Shown here: piece after piece, positions 26,416-36,300 of the stretch
Layout of the letters: each line of letters begins with the position of its first letter
How positions within the stretch are numbered: the first letter of the stretch is position 1
NCBI RefSeq assembly: GCF_035920345.1
Contig: NZ_CP109149.1
Span: 5,208,001-5,272,000 of the forward strand
DNA length: 64,000 bases
Source of the DNA: Nocardia vinacea
GTDB taxonomy: Bacteria; Actinomycetota; Actinomycetes; Mycobacteriales; Mycobacteriaceae
Reading direction: 5' to 3'
Notes under the pieces: model-generated
Seen by the model: only the letters and a program-made list of their open reading frames with translations
Database searches by the model: none
Told to the model about the DNA's origin: nothing
Position numbers and translations under genes: made by a program

Positions 26416-27596
26416 GCAGTTGGTTCCTGCTTCGCGGACCGGCTGACGCCGAGGTCTCCACAGGCGGTCACCGCACGTCCCGCGGCGAGAATGTTCTTGG
26501 CAGCGTTCACGTCCGAGTTCTCCCTGTACCCGCACATGGTGCACCGGAAGCGCGCTTGACTCTCACGGCTCCCAGAGTCCACATGCAGGCAGCGAGAACA
26601 CGTTTGCGAGGTGAATGCCGCGGGTATCTTCACGATCCTGGTGCCCGTGTACCGGGCGACGTTCCGTAGGGCCAGCTCGAACTGGTGCCAGCCCTTGGCA
26701 AGAATGGCTTTGTTGAGACCAGCCTTCTGGCGCACATTCTTGCCAGGCTCGGCCGCCGTGCCCTTCGCCGAGACGGTCATGTTGCGGGCGCGCAGATCCT
26801 CGAGCACGACCAGACAGTGCTCGGATGCCAACTCGTGCGCTACCTGGTTGTTGAAGTCGGCCCGCCGGTCCCGCTCCCGCCTGCGGATCTCCCGCAAAGC
26901 GGCGATCGTCTTCCGCCGGTTCGCGGACCCTTTCTTCTGACGAGATAGCCTGCGCTGCAACCGGCGATACCGCTCGGCTTCGCCCGCCGTCGTGAACGCT
27001 CGGTCGAACATCGCACCATCCGAGCAGGCCACCGCTACAGCAACACCGCGATCCACACCCACCGCCGTGGTAGACGGATGCTGTGTCGCTGTCTGAACGC
27101 CGTCGTCGACGAGGAACGACACATACCAGTGCCGCCCGTCGCGGCTGACGGTGGCTGAGCGGACACTGCCGCCCAGGGCACGAGACCACCGGAACCGAAC
27201 CCAACCGAGCTTCGGCAGCTTACACCGCCCCCACTTACGGCCAAGGCGCTCCACGACGATCTTGCCACCCTCGGGAAACCGAAACGACGGACACCAACGC
27301 CGACCCGACCGCCACCGCACACGAAACGTGCCATGCGTCTTACATGCCTTCTCCAAGTCCATCAGCGTTTGCTGAAGGCAATGTCCCGGAGCCTGTTTCA
27401 GCCACTCGTGCTCGGTCTTGGCGTCGGCGAGTTCCCTCGCCTGCTGCTGGTAGCCGACCCAGGCATCACGCCGCCGGTACTCACGCCGCTGCTCGAGCGC
27501 GGTGTTCCACACCGCCCGACACGCCGCTCCGGTTTCCTCCGCAAGCGCAGCCTGCTCTGAGGTGAACGCCACCCGATACCTACGTCCGGTCAGCAT
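26409..27596 (-). CDS. tnpB: TnpB RNA-guided nuclease of IS605 group
   Basis: 395-residue TnpB. The RuvC-like catalytic residues are intact: D182 (GVDRGVAVAV), E266 (LVVLEDLRARNM) and D362 (NSDVNAAKNIL). The zinc ribbon is CSRC (333-336) with CTMC (352-355). Known TnpB proteins are ancestors of Cas12 that cut DNA next to a short motif using RNA from the element's right end, helping the element persist. No transposase TnpA is present, so movement would need one in trans. Confidence 0.93.
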   Translation of the reverse strand: MLTGRRYRVAFTSEQAALAEETGAACRAVWNTALEQRREYRRRDAWVGYQQQARELADAKTEHEWLKQAPGHCLQQTLMDLEKACKTHGTFRVRWRSGRRWCPSFRFPEGGKIVVERLGRKWGRCKLPKLGWVRFRWSRALGGSVRSATVSRDGRHWYVSFLVDDGVQTATQHPSTTAVGVDRGVAVAVACSDGAMFDRAFTTAGEAERYRRLQRRLSRQKKGSANRRKTIAALREIRRRERDRRADFNNQVAHELASEHCLVVLEDLRARNMTVSAKGTAAEPGKNVRQKAGLNKAILAKGWHQFELALRNVARYTGTRIVKIPAAFTSQTCSRCLHVDSGSRESQARFRCTMCGYRENSDVNAAKNILAAGRAVTACGDLGVSRSAKQEPTAA

Positions 27597-27856
27597 CGCC
27601 TCACCGGAGCTTCCGATGCTCGACAGAACGCTTGATCACCCCGAGCCGAACCCCACCAACCGTCGCAACGAAATACGAGTTCGCCGACAGGCGCGCCGAT
27701 GACGCTGCGCCAGCACTCCAGGCACAAGACGACGTGAAACGCGCACGGGCACACAACATTCGAGTTGCTGCGAACCGTCACGGACACCCTGAAAGTTATA
27801 CCGCGACTCGCCAAAAATCGCAAATATGTTCGAAACTGGGCCGAGTGGGCTGACGG

Positions 27857-28217
27857 ATCGATGCGGAGGTGTACGCGGGCATGGCCGCAGCATCGGCCAG
27901 CGCCTGGGCCGCATCCTCGACACCCTCGAGCAACTCAGCGAACTCGATAACGCCATCGTCCTGTTTCACCTCGGACAACGGCGACACCGCGTCCCGAACT
28001 GCGCGATCAGGTGCAGCTCGTCGGCATGTCACCGTGGACCGGTATTTCCGTCGGTGTCGATGCCCGCGGCCCGGTCTCCTGGGAGCTGCGCGAGCGTCGC
28101 GGCACCTTCCGCTACACCGGCGACCTGCGCGCGATCACCTACACCCCGGGCCCGATCCAGGTGCCACAGCAGACCATCGAGGCGGTGGAACGCGAGGCGG
28201 AGTTCGTCGCCGAATGA
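27857..28217 (+). pseudogene. Arylsulfatase pseudogene, C-terminal fragments
   Basis: Decayed 3' part of the same sulfatase. IDAEVYAGMAA is in one frame, GRILDTLEQLSELDNAIVLF in the next, then TSDNGD in the first. These are the order and wording of arylsulfatases around the late metal-binding DNG. From about 28011 another open stretch (GMSPWTGISVGVDARGPVSWE then RGTFRYTGDLRAITYTPG) matches the C-terminal beta domain. At least two frameshifts and a deletion of most of the enzyme separate it from the N-terminal fragment across the tnpB element. Confidence 0.75.
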
Positions 28218-28316
28218 ACCGGATGCGCGGGCGGTGCGGATTTCCGGCGGCATCGCCCGTCCGATACCGTTGACCAGGGACAACACCCCACTCCGCCCGA
28301 CCGAAGGATGCACCTG

Positions 28317-29993
28317 ATGGACGACAGTTCACTGATCTGGGACGACGGTGCGCTGGTCACCATCGACCAGCGCGAACTGCCGCACGAGGTGCGCGAGCTG
28401 CGGCTCAGCACGGTCGAGCAGGTGATCGACGCCATCAAGACGCTGGCCATCCGCGGTGCGCCCGCGATCGGCATCGCCGGTGCGTTCGGCGTGGTCATCG
28501 CCACCGCCGCGCACACCACCGACGGTGTCGTGGACGTGGCGCGGGCCGAGGCGGATGCCGCGCGAATCGCGGAAGCCCGGCCCACGGCGGTCAATCTAGC
28601 CTGGGCGGTGCGGCGGGTGCTGACCAAGGTGCCGCTCGGTGCCGATGAGGTACTCGCCGAAACCCTGGCCATGCTCGCCGAGGACGGCCGGGTCAACCGG
28701 ACCGCCGCGACCCATGCCGCCGATCTCGTGCAGCGGCTCTGCCCGGACCGGCCGCTGCGGGTGCTCACGCACTGCAATACCGGGCGGCTGGCGACCAGCG
28801 CCTTCGGCACCGCGATCGGGGCGATGCGGGTGCTGTCGGAGCGCGGCGCGATCGAGAATGTCCTGGTAGACGAGACCAGGCCGCTCTTGCAGGGCGCCCG
28901 GCTGACGGCCTGGGAACTGGCCGAAGCGGGCATACCGCACCGGCTCACCATCGATTCGGCCGCCGCCTGGGCGATGGCGACCGGTCAGGTGGACTGTGTG
29001 CTGGTCGGCGCGGACCGCGTGACCGCCAACGGCGATGTCGCGAACAAGATCGGCACCTATGGCCTCGCCATCGCGGCCCACCACCATGGCATTCCGTTCA
29101 TCGTGGTGGCGCCGGAGTCGACGCGCGATCCGAAGACGGCGACCGGTGCCGATATCGTCGTCGAACAGCGAGCGACAGCCGAGGTGACCGGATTCGGGGG
29201 TGTCACAACCGCTCCCGGCGATACCGAGGCTTTCAACCCGGCCTTCGATGTGACGCCCGCCGAGTTGGTGACGGCGGTAGTTACCGAACTAGGTGTCGTA
29301 TACGGCGCGAATGCCGAGGGTGATCCGGATGCGGCCATCGCCGAGTTCGCACGCGAGTTGTACGGGCGGGGCTGGATGCCGGGCACGGCGGGCAATATCT
29401 CGGTGCGCACCGGCGATACCGCGGTGATCACCGGCAGCGGTTTGTCCAAGGGCGAATTGACCGGCGCGGATATGGTGACCGTCCGCATCGCCGACTCCGC
29501 GCCGACACCGAATCAGCAGCGGAAGCCTTCGGCGGAGACCACAATTCACACGGCGGTGTACCGAACCACCGGTGCCGCAGCCGTTGTCCACATTCATCCG
29601 CCCTACGCGACGGCAGCCGCGACGCGCTCCAGCTCCTCCGACGCACTGACCACCCTGCGGATCACCGACTACGAACTCATCAAAGGTCTGGTGGCCAAGG
29701 AGCCGGACGGTACCTATCCGACCGTCCTCGATCTGCCCGTCTTCCCGAACTGGTCCGAGGTCACGCGCATAGGCGCGGATATCGAGGCCTACCTGCTCGA
29801 AAACCCCACCGCGGCACCAGTATTGGCGATCGCGGGACATGGGATCACGACGTGGGGAGACAATCTTTCCCAGGCACGCGACCGCGCCGAATGCCTCGAG
29901 GCCCTGTGTGAGCTGGTGGCCCGCACCGGCCGTCGGCAGGCTTTCGCCGCGCGCAATCCGAACGAGACCCTCGAGATTGGACTGACATCATGA
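28317..29993 (+). CDS. MtnA-MtnB fusion, methionine salvage
   Basis: 558-residue fusion of two consecutive enzymes. Residues 1 to about 335 are methylthioribose-1-phosphate isomerase MtnA: TLAIRGAPAIGIAGAFGV, the catalytic Cys in LTHCNTGRLA and Asp in LVGADRVTANGDVANKIGT. Residues about 345-558 are methylthioribulose-1-phosphate dehydratase MtnB, a class II aldolase-like zinc enzyme with GTAGNISVR, HIHPPYA and GHGITTWG. ATG 28317 is preferred over ATG 28308 because GAAGG lies nine bases before it and touches the earlier one. The stop overlaps mtnD by ATGA. The operon would recycle methylthioadenosine to methionine. Confidence 0.93.
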   Translation: MDDSSLIWDDGALVTIDQRELPHEVRELRLSTVEQVIDAIKTLAIRGAPAIGIAGAFGVVIATAAHTTDGVVDVARAEADAARIAEARPTAVNLAWAVRRVLTKVPLGADEVLAETLAMLAEDGRVNRTAATHAADLVQRLCPDRPLRVLTHCNTGRLATSAFGTAIGAMRVLSERGAIENVLVDETRPLLQGARLTAWELAEAGIPHRLTIDSAAAWAMATGQVDCVLVGADRVTANGDVANKIGTYGLAIAAHHHGIPFIVVAPESTRDPKTATGADIVVEQRATAEVTGFGGVTTAPGDTEAFNPAFDVTPAELVTAVVTELGVVYGANAEGDPDAAIAEFARELYGRGWMPGTAGNISVRTGDTAVITGSGLSKGELTGADMVTVRIADSAPTPNQQRKPSAETTIHTAVYRTTGAAAVVHIHPPYATAAATRSSSSDALTTLRITDYELIKGLVAKEPDGTYPTVLDLPVFPNWSEVTRIGADIEAYLLENPTAAPVLAIAGHGITTWGDNLSQARDRAECLEALCELVARTGRRQAFAARNPNETLEIGLTS

Positions 29994-30565
29994 CGCTGTT
30001 GCAGGTTATGGCCGCCGACGATGCCGACAATGTACTGCTGCGCACCACCGACGATGCCGTGATCGGCGCCGAATTGGCCGCCCGCGGTATCACTTTCGAC
30101 CGCTGGCCGGTGCTGGACAATGCCACCGAGACCGCCTCGGATGAACTGCTCGCCGAATACGACGACCGCGTGGCCGAACTCAATGCCTCCGGCCGCTACA
30201 AGCATATTGACATCGCCCGCATCCACCCCGACGACGCGAATCCGGAGTGGCCGCAGATCGCCAACGGCGCGCGGGAGAAGTTCCTGAACGAGCATCGGCA
30301 TGCCGAGGACGAGGTGCGGTTCTTCGCGGCCGGACGCGGCTGCTTCTATCTGCATCTGGGTGACGAGGTCGTGGCGGCGGTATGCGAAGGCGGAGACCTG
30401 CTTTCGGTCCCCGCAGGCACACTGCACTGGTTCGATATGGGCACCCGCCCCGACTTCATCGCCATCCGCTTCTTCGAAGAGGCAGACGGCTGGGTCGGCG
30501 ATTTCACCGGTGACCCCATCAGCTCGGGTTTCCCGACCCTCGATCAGCTGCTGACGGCCCCGTGA
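29990..30565 (+). CDS. mtnD: Acireductone dioxygenase MtnD
   Basis: 191-residue cupin-fold metal enzyme. The HxHxxxxE motif EHRHAEDEVRFF and the distal LHWFD supply the Fe/Ni ligands of acireductone dioxygenase. It oxidises the acireductone made by MtnC to the keto acid precursor of methionine plus formate. The gene order places it between mtnAB and mtnC, with four-base overlaps on both sides, so one transcript is certain. Confidence 0.94.
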   Translation: MTLLQVMAADDADNVLLRTTDDAVIGAELAARGITFDRWPVLDNATETASDELLAEYDDRVAELNASGRYKHIDIARIHPDDANPEWPQIANGAREKFLNEHRHAEDEVRFFAAGRGCFYLHLGDEVVAAVCEGGDLLSVPAGTLHWFDMGTRPDFIAIRFFEEADGWVGDFTGDPISSGFPTLDQLLTAP

Positions 30566-31245
30566 TCGCCACCGTAGTCATCGATATCGAGGGCACCACC
30601 AGCCCGACCAGGTCGGTACGCGAGGACCTCTACGGCTACACCCGCGCCCGCCTGCCCGAATGGCTGGCCGAAAACCGCACGGCCGCGGCCGCTCCCATTA
30701 TCGCGGCCACCCGCGAACTCGCCGGCCGACCCGATGCCGACACCGACGAGGTCGCCGCGATCCTGCGCGACTGGCTCGGCTCCGATGTGAAGGCCGAACC
30801 GCTCAAGGCCGCACAGGGCATCATCTGCGCCGAGGGCTTCCGCAACGGCGCGCTGCACGGGGAGTTCTTTCCGGACGTCCCACCCGCCATCGCCACCTGG
30901 CACGCCGCCGGTCTGCGGCTCTATGTCTACTCCTCGGGATCGGTACGCAACCAACAGGATTGGTTCACCTTCGCCCGCGGCGGTGAGCTGTCCGCACTGA
31001 TCAGCGGCTACTTCGACCTGTCCAGCGCGGGCCCGAAACGCGAACCCGCCTCCTACGAAAAGATCGCGAGCGCCATCGGCACCCCCGCCGACCGCATCCT
31101 GTTCCTGTCCGACCACCCCGACGAACTCGATGCCGCCGTCACCGCGGGTTGGTCGGTGACCGGTGTCCACCGTCCCGGTGAACCGAATCCCCCGCGCCCC
31201 CCGCATCACTGGATCTCTTCGTTCGCGGAACTTACGCTGCCCTGA
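30562..31245 (+). CDS. mtnC: Enolase-phosphatase MtnC
   Basis: 227-residue HAD-superfamily enzyme. HAD motif I is DIEGTTS (the MtnC wording), motif II YSSGS and the late FLSDHPDELDAA is motif IV. It enolises and dephosphorylates the MtnB product to acireductone. The GTG start at 30562 overlaps the mtnD stop (GTGA). The final transaminase and the MTA phosphorylase/kinase are not in the window. Confidence 0.93.
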   Translation: MIATVVIDIEGTTSPTRSVREDLYGYTRARLPEWLAENRTAAAAPIIAATRELAGRPDADTDEVAAILRDWLGSDVKAEPLKAAQGIICAEGFRNGALHGEFFPDVPPAIATWHAAGLRLYVYSSGSVRNQQDWFTFARGGELSALISGYFDLSSAGPKREPASYEKIASAIGTPADRILFLSDHPDELDAAVTAGWSVTGVHRPGEPNPPRPPHHWISSFAELTLP

Positions 31246-31266
31246 GATATTCGTCTGCCGCAGGGG

Positions 31267-31701
31267 TCAAGCGCCGGAGATGCCGATCGACGGGCGGACC
31301 GTGCCCAGGCGGCCGTGCTCAACGGTTGCGAAGATGCGCCGCGCGTGTACAGCCGCCGGATTGATGGACCAGGGGGCCAGGGCGGTGGTGAACATGAGTT
31401 CACACCAGGACAGCGCGGGCACATCACCCGCGGCCAGGGTTGCGATAAGCGACATTTCGCTGTCCCGGCCCGACCAAGCGGCGAGTAGCCAGGCGGCGTC
31501 GAGGCGGCCGAGGAATTCCTCGGCGTCCTCGGGTGCGCCGTGCGGGGTGTCAACGGCCAAATGGACCACAGCGGCGATGGCGTGGCGCATTTTGGCATCC
31601 AATCCGACGGCGTCGTGCAGCAGCAGCGCTTCCAGTGCGGCACGCAACTCGACGCCGGGATCGACCGCCGTTTGGGCGGTGCCACGAGCATTGCGGATCA
31701 T
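31267..31701 (-). CDS. Hypothetical protein
   Basis: 144-residue soluble protein with no domain I recognise. It is helical and Ala/Leu-rich, with DAAWLLAAWSGRDSEMSLIATLAAG in the middle and no signal peptide or membrane segment. ATG 31701 has GGGAGG six bases upstream, a strong start. It converges on mtnC with a 21-base gap and lies downstream of the XRE regulator on the same strand, with a 109-base gap. Confidence 0.65.
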   Translation of the reverse strand: MIRNARGTAQTAVDPGVELRAALEALLLHDAVGLDAKMRHAIAAVVHLAVDTPHGAPEDAEEFLGRLDAAWLLAAWSGRDSEMSLIATLAAGDVPALSWCELMFTTALAPWSINPAAVHARRIFATVEHGRLGTVRPSIGISGA

Positions 31702-31810
31702 GGAATGCCTCCCGTTTTCGATTTTCCGATGACCGGATCAAATACGTTCGGTTCGGCGCTGTCCCGATAATTGGTGATATCCGGCGCACCCCAGGAGGTA
31801 TCCACACTGG

Positions 31811-32605
31811 TCAGTGACTACCACATAGGCTCCGGATGCCGAGGAAGAATTGAATCTTACCCGGATGATTGCCCGAATCCACCCGGAACAGTTGGGCATC
31901 GAGTCGATAACACGCCCCGGAGCCGAGGTCGCGCACATGCATGGGCCGATCCCGGCCGTAAGTGGTACCGCCCGCCGCCCACATTCTTCGAAATTCCGGA
32001 TACCCGCCGAGTTCGTCGAGGAATTCGGTGGACCAGGCGGTATCGCCGGACTGACCGATCAGTCCGCGCAGCCAGTCGACGGTGAGCGCGGCCTCGCACT
32101 CCCATTCGACCATGACCTTTTTGGACAGTTCGTTGCCGAAGAACCAGCGGAGCACATTCACGTCGTCGACCAGACCGGGAAATGCGGCGGCGTAGGAGTC
32201 ATTACAGGACAGGACATTCCACCGGGTATCGACATAGCCCGCCGCATTCGGCTCGTGCAGGCGCAGTCCGTCGCGCATATCCGTGCCGATCTCATCGCGT
32301 AGTTCGAGTACGGAGGGAAATCCGTCCACCCCTAATCCAGCCAGATCGAAAAACAGTCTGCGTTCGGCATCGGTGAGCGGCGCGATCCGATCCAGATATC
32401 CGATCAGCGCATTCACCACCGTTCTGGTGGGATGTTCCCGATCGCCGCCCTCGAGGTGGGTGATATAGCTGGCGCTCACGCCAGCGGCGAATGCCAGCTT
32501 TTCGCGCGAAATACGTCGATCGTCGCGCAGTCTGCGCAACTCACCCCCGAACGTGGGCGGGCGCACTGGAGTCCCGTCGCCGCCATCGGTCGACCTGCTT
32601 GGCAC
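31811..32605 (-). CDS. XRE-family regulator with MmyB-like ligand domain
   Basis: 264-residue regulator. An N-terminal helix-turn-helix (ELRRLRDDRRISREKLAFAAGVSASYITHLEGG) is followed from about residue 95 by the MmyB-like PAS-type domain (YVDTRWNVLSCNDSYAAAFPG, NVLRWFF, EWE, FRRMWAA). These regulators bind fatty acids or other hydrophobic ligands and commonly control an adjacent oxidoreductase, but none is adjacent here. GTG 32605 is the start. The target and ligand are unknown. Confidence 0.88.
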   Translation of the reverse strand: MPSRSTDGGDGTPVRPPTFGGELRRLRDDRRISREKLAFAAGVSASYITHLEGGDREHPTRTVVNALIGYLDRIAPLTDAERRLFFDLAGLGVDGFPSVLELRDEIGTDMRDGLRLHEPNAAGYVDTRWNVLSCNDSYAAAFPGLVDDVNVLRWFFGNELSKKVMVEWECEAALTVDWLRGLIGQSGDTAWSTEFLDELGGYPEFRRMWAAGGTTYGRDRPMHVRDLGSGACYRLDAQLFRVDSGNHPGKIQFFLGIRSLCGSH

Positions 32606-32804
32606 AGCAATCCACTCCTATGAAGCTGTAGAGGTATCAACAAAGTCGGGTAGTCCTGCACAGAGGGCGAGCCGATCCGATATTAAACGAAGGGTTTGCT
32701 CTAATTTCCGACCAACGCCCGCGTGTCGGGGCCCGCCACGCGGACATCTGGTCCGCATCCGAATGTGCTGAAGCAGCAATAATATTCGCGCCGAGCGGCC
32801 GATA

Positions 32805-32945
32805 GAACCAGCTCGCGGCGGCGACCACCGTCTCGATGCGGCGGGTCCGGGCCTCCGGGCGCTTCGCCGCGTTCACCCGTGACGAGTTCGCGGCGGACCG
32901 AAAACGACAACGCATCGAATGCCGCAAGCACCTCGGCGTGTGCCC
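32805..32945 (-). pseudogene. YdeI/OmpD-associated family remnant
   Basis: On the minus strand HAEVLAAFDALSFSVRRELVT is followed, one base out of frame, by VNAAKRPEARTRRIETVVAAAS. Together these read like the C-terminal end of YdeI-type proteins (ALSYSHRREYV...AKRPETRARRIEK). The N-terminal part is missing and a one-base insertion breaks the frame. The rest of the 760-bp stretch 32606-33365 holds no gene, only an inverted repeat at 33095-33118 and the narG promoter. Confidence 0.5.
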
Positions 32946-33094
32946 GCGGCCGGAGCCGCTGACACCCGACGGTTGGCAAACTGACAGCGAATGGATCGGC
33001 GGCGCGCAGGATGGCTTCGCGCGGGACGATTCGACCACCGCGCGTGGGTGCGGAATCGGCCCTCCGATCCCTCGCCGGATGTGTTAACAAATGT

Positions 33095-33118
33095 AAACCG
33101 CCTGAGAACCGGCGGTTT
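33095..33118. terminator. Inverted repeat upstream of nar operon
   Basis: Perfect 8-bp stem AAACCGCC/GGCGGTTT with an 8-base loop. It could insulate the nar operon from upstream transcription. T-runs are weak on either strand. Confidence 0.45.
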
Positions 33119-33297
33119 CCAAAGCATCACCGGCTAGCCCCCGAAACACCATCCGCGGGCCGCATTTCAGCCGGTCAAAGCGGATCAGCCCTGGTCACAT
33201 CGATGTCTTCAGCATTTCGGGGCAATCGCGCGGTGACCGCCACGTTGCGTTGACCTCACACCTCACGATCGCGGCGTGCGGGCTGTGAGAGATTCGT

Positions 33298-33326
33298 TTG
33301 GACGTGCGTCGTGACCTCCTTACAGT
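33298..33326 (+). promoter_or_regulatory. narG promoter
   Basis: -35 TTGGAC (33298-33303), 17-base spacer, -10 TACAGT (33321-33326). The start of transcription would be near 33333, about 33 bases before the narG GTG. No DosR-type palindrome was seen here. Confidence 0.5.
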
Positions 33327-33365
33327 CGGTGCAACAGCCCGATTTCACAGCTCGAAGGGGGCGTC

Positions 33366-36300
33366 GTGGTTAATTCGCGCACTCAGGCTTCCGCGTCCTC
33401 CGATTCGGCCGATCGGCAATCTACCGACGCAAGTGACGCACTGCTGCGTCTCGGCAAGTATTTCCACCGGGGCGAGGTCTCGGCGGATCAGCGCAGCCTG
33501 CATCAGGTGGGCGGGCGCAGTGCCGACGAGTTCTATCGGGATCGCTGGTCGCACGACAAGGTGGTGCGCTCCACGCACGGGGTCAACTGCACCGGGTCCT
33601 GCTCCTGGAAGATCTACGTCAAGGACGGCGTGATCACCTGGGAATCGCAGCAGACGGACTATCCCTCGGTCGGCGCGGACAAGCCGGAATACGAACCGCG
33701 CGGCTGCCCGCGCGGCGCGTCCTTCTCCTGGTACACCTACTCCCCCGCGCGTGTGCGCTACCCGTATGTGCGCGGCGTGCTGCTCGAGCTCTACCGCGAG
33801 GCGAAGGAGCGGCTCAAGGATCCGGTGCTGGCCTGGGAATCCATTGTCGAGGATCCGGAAAAGGCCAAGCGCTACAAGTCTTCTCGCGGTAAGGGCGGAT
33901 TCGTCCGCGCGGAGTGGTGGGAGGCCGCCGAAATCGCCGCCGCCGCGCACGTGCACACGATCAAGAAGTACGGGCCCGACCGGGTGGCCGGATTCTCCCC
34001 CATTCCGGCCATGTCGATGGTCAGCCATGCCGTCGGCGCACGGTTCATTTCGATGCTCGGCGGCTCGATGCTGTCGTTCTACGACTGGTACGCCGACCTG
34101 CCGGTGGCCTCCCCGCAGGTATTCGGCGACCAGACCGATGTGCCGGAATCGGCCGACTGGTTCGACGCGAGTTACCTCATCATGTGGGGTTCGAATGTCC
34201 CGGTGACCCGGACCCCGGACGCGCACTACATGACCGAGGCCCGCTACCGCGGTCAGAAGGTCGTCGTGGTCTCACCCGACTATGCGGACAACACCAAGTT
34301 CGCCGATGAATGGGTGCCCGCGCGACCGGGAACCGATGCGGCCCTTGCCATGTCGATGGGCCATGTCATCCTCAAGGAATTCTTCGTCGAGCGCAGCACG
34401 CCGCGGTTCCTCGACTACGTCAAGCGCTACACCGATCTGCCGTTCCTGGTGTGCCTCGACGATCCGGAGGGCTGGGACGCCAATGGCAACTACCACCATG
34501 ATGGTGCGCTGCCCGGCAAATTCCTCACCGCCGCCGATCTCGGCCACACCGACGAGACCGCCGAGCACAAGATGGTGCTGCTCGATGCCGAGGGCAATCC
34601 GGTGGTGCCCAACGGTTCACTCGGACATCGCTTCACCGCGGGTGATGCGGGCAAGTGGAATCTGGATCTCGAGGGCGTCGATCCGCTGCTGACCCTGCAC
34701 GACCGAGCCGACCAGCACCCGGTCGCGGTGCAGCTGCCGCGCTTCGATACCGATACCGCGGGCGTTCTGGTGCGCGGCGTACCGACGATCACCGTCGCGG
34801 GTAAGCGGGTCACCACGGTGTTCGACCTGCTGCTCGCGCAGTACGGCGTGGGACGCAACGGGCTGCCCGGCATGTGGCCGACCGGCTACGACGATGCCGC
34901 GGAGCCCTACACCCCGGCCTGGCAGGAAGCCATTACCGGCGTACCCGCCGCACAGGCGCAGCGGATCGCCCGCGAATTCGCCGACAACGCCGATAAATCC
35001 GGCGGCCGCTCGATGATCCTGATGGGTGCGGGCACCAACCACTGGTTCCACTCCGACCAGATCTACCGCTCCTTCTTCACGCTGACCCTGCTCACGGGCT
35101 GTCAGGGCGTCAACGGCGGCGGCTGGGCGCATTACGTCGGTCAGGAGAAGTGCCGTCCGGTAACCGGTTGGTCCACCCTGGCTTTCGGCCTGGACTGGCA
35201 GCGACCGCCGCGTCAGATGCAGGGCACGGTGTTCTGGTACCTCAGCAATGACCAGTGGCGCTACGACCCGTTCACCGCGCAGTCCTTCGCTTCCCCGCTG
35301 AGCACCGGGAAATTCGCGGGCCGCACCGCCGCGGACAATATCGCGCTGGCCAGTCGCCTCGGCTGGATGCCGAGTTATCCGACGTTCGACCGCAATCCGC
35401 TGGACCTGGCGGACGAGGCCGAGGCCGCGGGCAAGACCGCGCCCGAACACGTGGTGGACGGGCTCAAATCCGGTGACCTGCGCTTTGCCTGCGAGGATCC
35501 CGATGCGCCGGAGAACTTTCCACGCTGCCTGACCGTGTGGCGCGCGAATCTGCTCGGCTCCTCCGGTAAGGGCAACGAGTACTTCCACAAGCACCTGCTC
35601 GGCGCGGACTCCAATCTGCAGACCACCGATGTCGCGGGTGTGCGGCCGCAGGAGTTGGTCTGGCGTGAGGAGGCACCGAGCGGGAAGCTGGATCTGCTGC
35701 TTTCGCTGGACTTCCGGATGACCAGCACCACGCTGTTCTCCGATATCGTGCTGCCCGCCGCCACCTGGTACGAGAAGCACGATCTGTCCTCCACCGATAT
35801 GCACCCGTTCGTGCATGCCTTCTCCCCGGCCATCTCCCCGCCGTGGGAGGCCAAGACGGACTTCGAGGCATTCCACCGGATCGCGCGTGGATTCTCCTGG
35901 ATGGCCGAGAAGCATTTGGGCAAGCGCAAAGATATCGTCGCGGTGCCGCTGCAGCACGATTCGCCGGACGCGCTGGCGCAGGCCGGTGGGCGCGTACTGG
36001 ACTGGAAAGCCGGTGAGTGCGAACCGATTCCGGGTAAGACCATGCCGAAACTGGTCGTGGTCGAGCGGGACTACCCGAAGCTCGCGGAGAAGATGGCCGC
36101 ACTCGGGCCGCTGATCGATACGCTCGGCGTCACCACCAAGGGCGTCACCACGCATCCAAACGAAGAGGTGGCCTACCTCGCCGGGGTGAACGGCACCGTG
36201 GTTTCCGGTGTGGCCCAGGGACGTCCGTCGCTGGCCAAGGACACCCACGCGGCCGAGGCGATCCTCGCGCTCTCCGGCACCACCAACGGCAGGCTCGCGG

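Larger units (their letters stand above)
26363..27850 (-). mobile_element. IS200/IS605-group element carrying tnpB only
   Basis: The element holds an intact tnpB and no tnpA. The right end is sharp: on the minus strand, downstream of the tnpB stop, comes GTAGAAATCTCTGCCC, a hairpin, GAGGAGGACG and then TCAA (26366-26363), the typical end of tnpB elements and of their guide RNA scaffold. The left end lies upstream of tnpB between about 27790 and 27850, but I cannot place it exactly. The left part contains a TATAAC -10-like box. The insertion splits an arylsulfatase gene. Confidence 0.75.

Noticed and set aside
28218..28316. SAM riboswitch upstream of mtnA-mtnB
   Set aside because: The gap is under 100 bases, with one imperfect hairpin and no conserved SAM-aptamer features.
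33095..33118. Riboswitch or DosR site in the narG upstream region
   Set aside because: Only a simple 8-bp hairpin and a -35/-10 pair were found; no GGGACT-type DosR dyad or riboswitch core was recognisable.
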